A DNA stretch of 64,000 nt from JACMLD01 sp044227095 (GTDB taxonomy: Bacteria; Bacteroidota; Bacteroidia; Chitinophagales; Chitinophagaceae), in assembly GCA_044227095.1 (NCBI GenBank), contig JBGAFV010000002.1, forward strand, positions 124,001 to 188,000, given 5' to 3'. This document shows, one piece after another, positions 63,959 through 64,000 of the stretch. A program made the translations under genes and the position numbers. The first letter of the stretch is position 1. The number at the start of each line of letters is the position of its first letter. Below the pieces are notes generated by a model. That model ran no database searches. It saw only the letters and a program-made list of their open reading frames with translations, and was not told the origin of the DNA.

Positions 63959-64000
63959 GATGATTGAATTTATAATTTGAAAAAATAAATTGGAAAATGG

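Noticed and set aside
1..64000. CRISPR arrays, rRNA genes and insertion-sequence transposases
   Set aside because: No regularly spaced repeats, no rRNA-like segments and no DDE or HUH transposase proteins were seen on either strand.

Overview
The window reads as a chromosomal segment of a Bacteroidota bacterium, most likely of the Chitinophagaceae type. The grounds are TAnnTTTG-type promoter boxes, a DUF3943 outer-membrane protein, tandem-domain UspA proteins, a Bacteroidota-style tyrosine recombinase and a MobA/MobB/T4CP mobilisation set. It falls into two very different parts that meet at about 40.7 kb.

Part one (1-40.7 kb) is dominated by a stress and low-energy island. It holds four complete UspA proteins plus one UspA relic, a small heat-shock protein, two P-type cation ATPases, a phosphoketolase/acetate kinase pair (an ATP-yielding acetyl-phosphate route), OsmC, two PPOx-fold flavin proteins, a baeRF3-type protein, a zinc alcohol dehydrogenase, an L,D-transpeptidase, a CHAD protein and a degenerate D-lactate dehydrogenase. 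Scattered among them are two ABC systems (a GntR-linked one at 9-12 kb and a MacB/LolCDE-like exporter at 25.5-28.6 kb), a secreted M20 hydrolase, twin DUF1254 proteins and a B3-type metallo-beta-lactamase. The stress genes appear to form one regulon. Ten promoters carry a 12-bp dyad (consensus TGAY-N4-GTCA) whose centre lies exactly 36.5 bp upstream of the last base of a -7 box or partial match to one. A second full or half dyad usually lies exactly 22 bp further out. That is the geometry of a Crp/Fnr-family activator at -41.5 and -63.5, and the window opens with the C-terminal end of a Crp/Fnr-like protein. Content and layout recall hypoxia/dormancy regulons (mycobacterial DosR, proteobacterial Anr/Fnr).

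Part two (40.7 kb to the right edge) is an integrated mobile element carrying a defence island. Its left border is the 3' half of a tRNA-Leu(UAA) gene followed by that gene's own terminator, then a 20-bp perfect palindrome and a tyrosine recombinase. Cargo in order: a decayed YhcG/DUF1016 nuclease; a three-gene block of catalytically dead Argonaute, SIR2 NADase and Mrr-like PD-(D/E)XK nuclease; a DUF4238 protein; a possible PD-(D/E)XK-like protein; a mobilisation module (coupling protein, relaxase, accessory protein, oriT-like inverted repeats); a complete Wadjet JetABCD operon; a RadC-type JAB protein; a gluzincin metallopeptidase; and a DUF932 protein. No mating-pore genes are visible, so the element looks mobilisable, unless transfer genes lie beyond the window. 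Its right end, predicted to carry an intact tRNA-Leu(UAA), is not in the window.

The two most novel items are the dyad regulon of part one and the Argonaute-SIR2-nuclease block of part two. In that block the N-terminal (APAZ-like) half sits on the Argonaute and not on the SIR2 protein.
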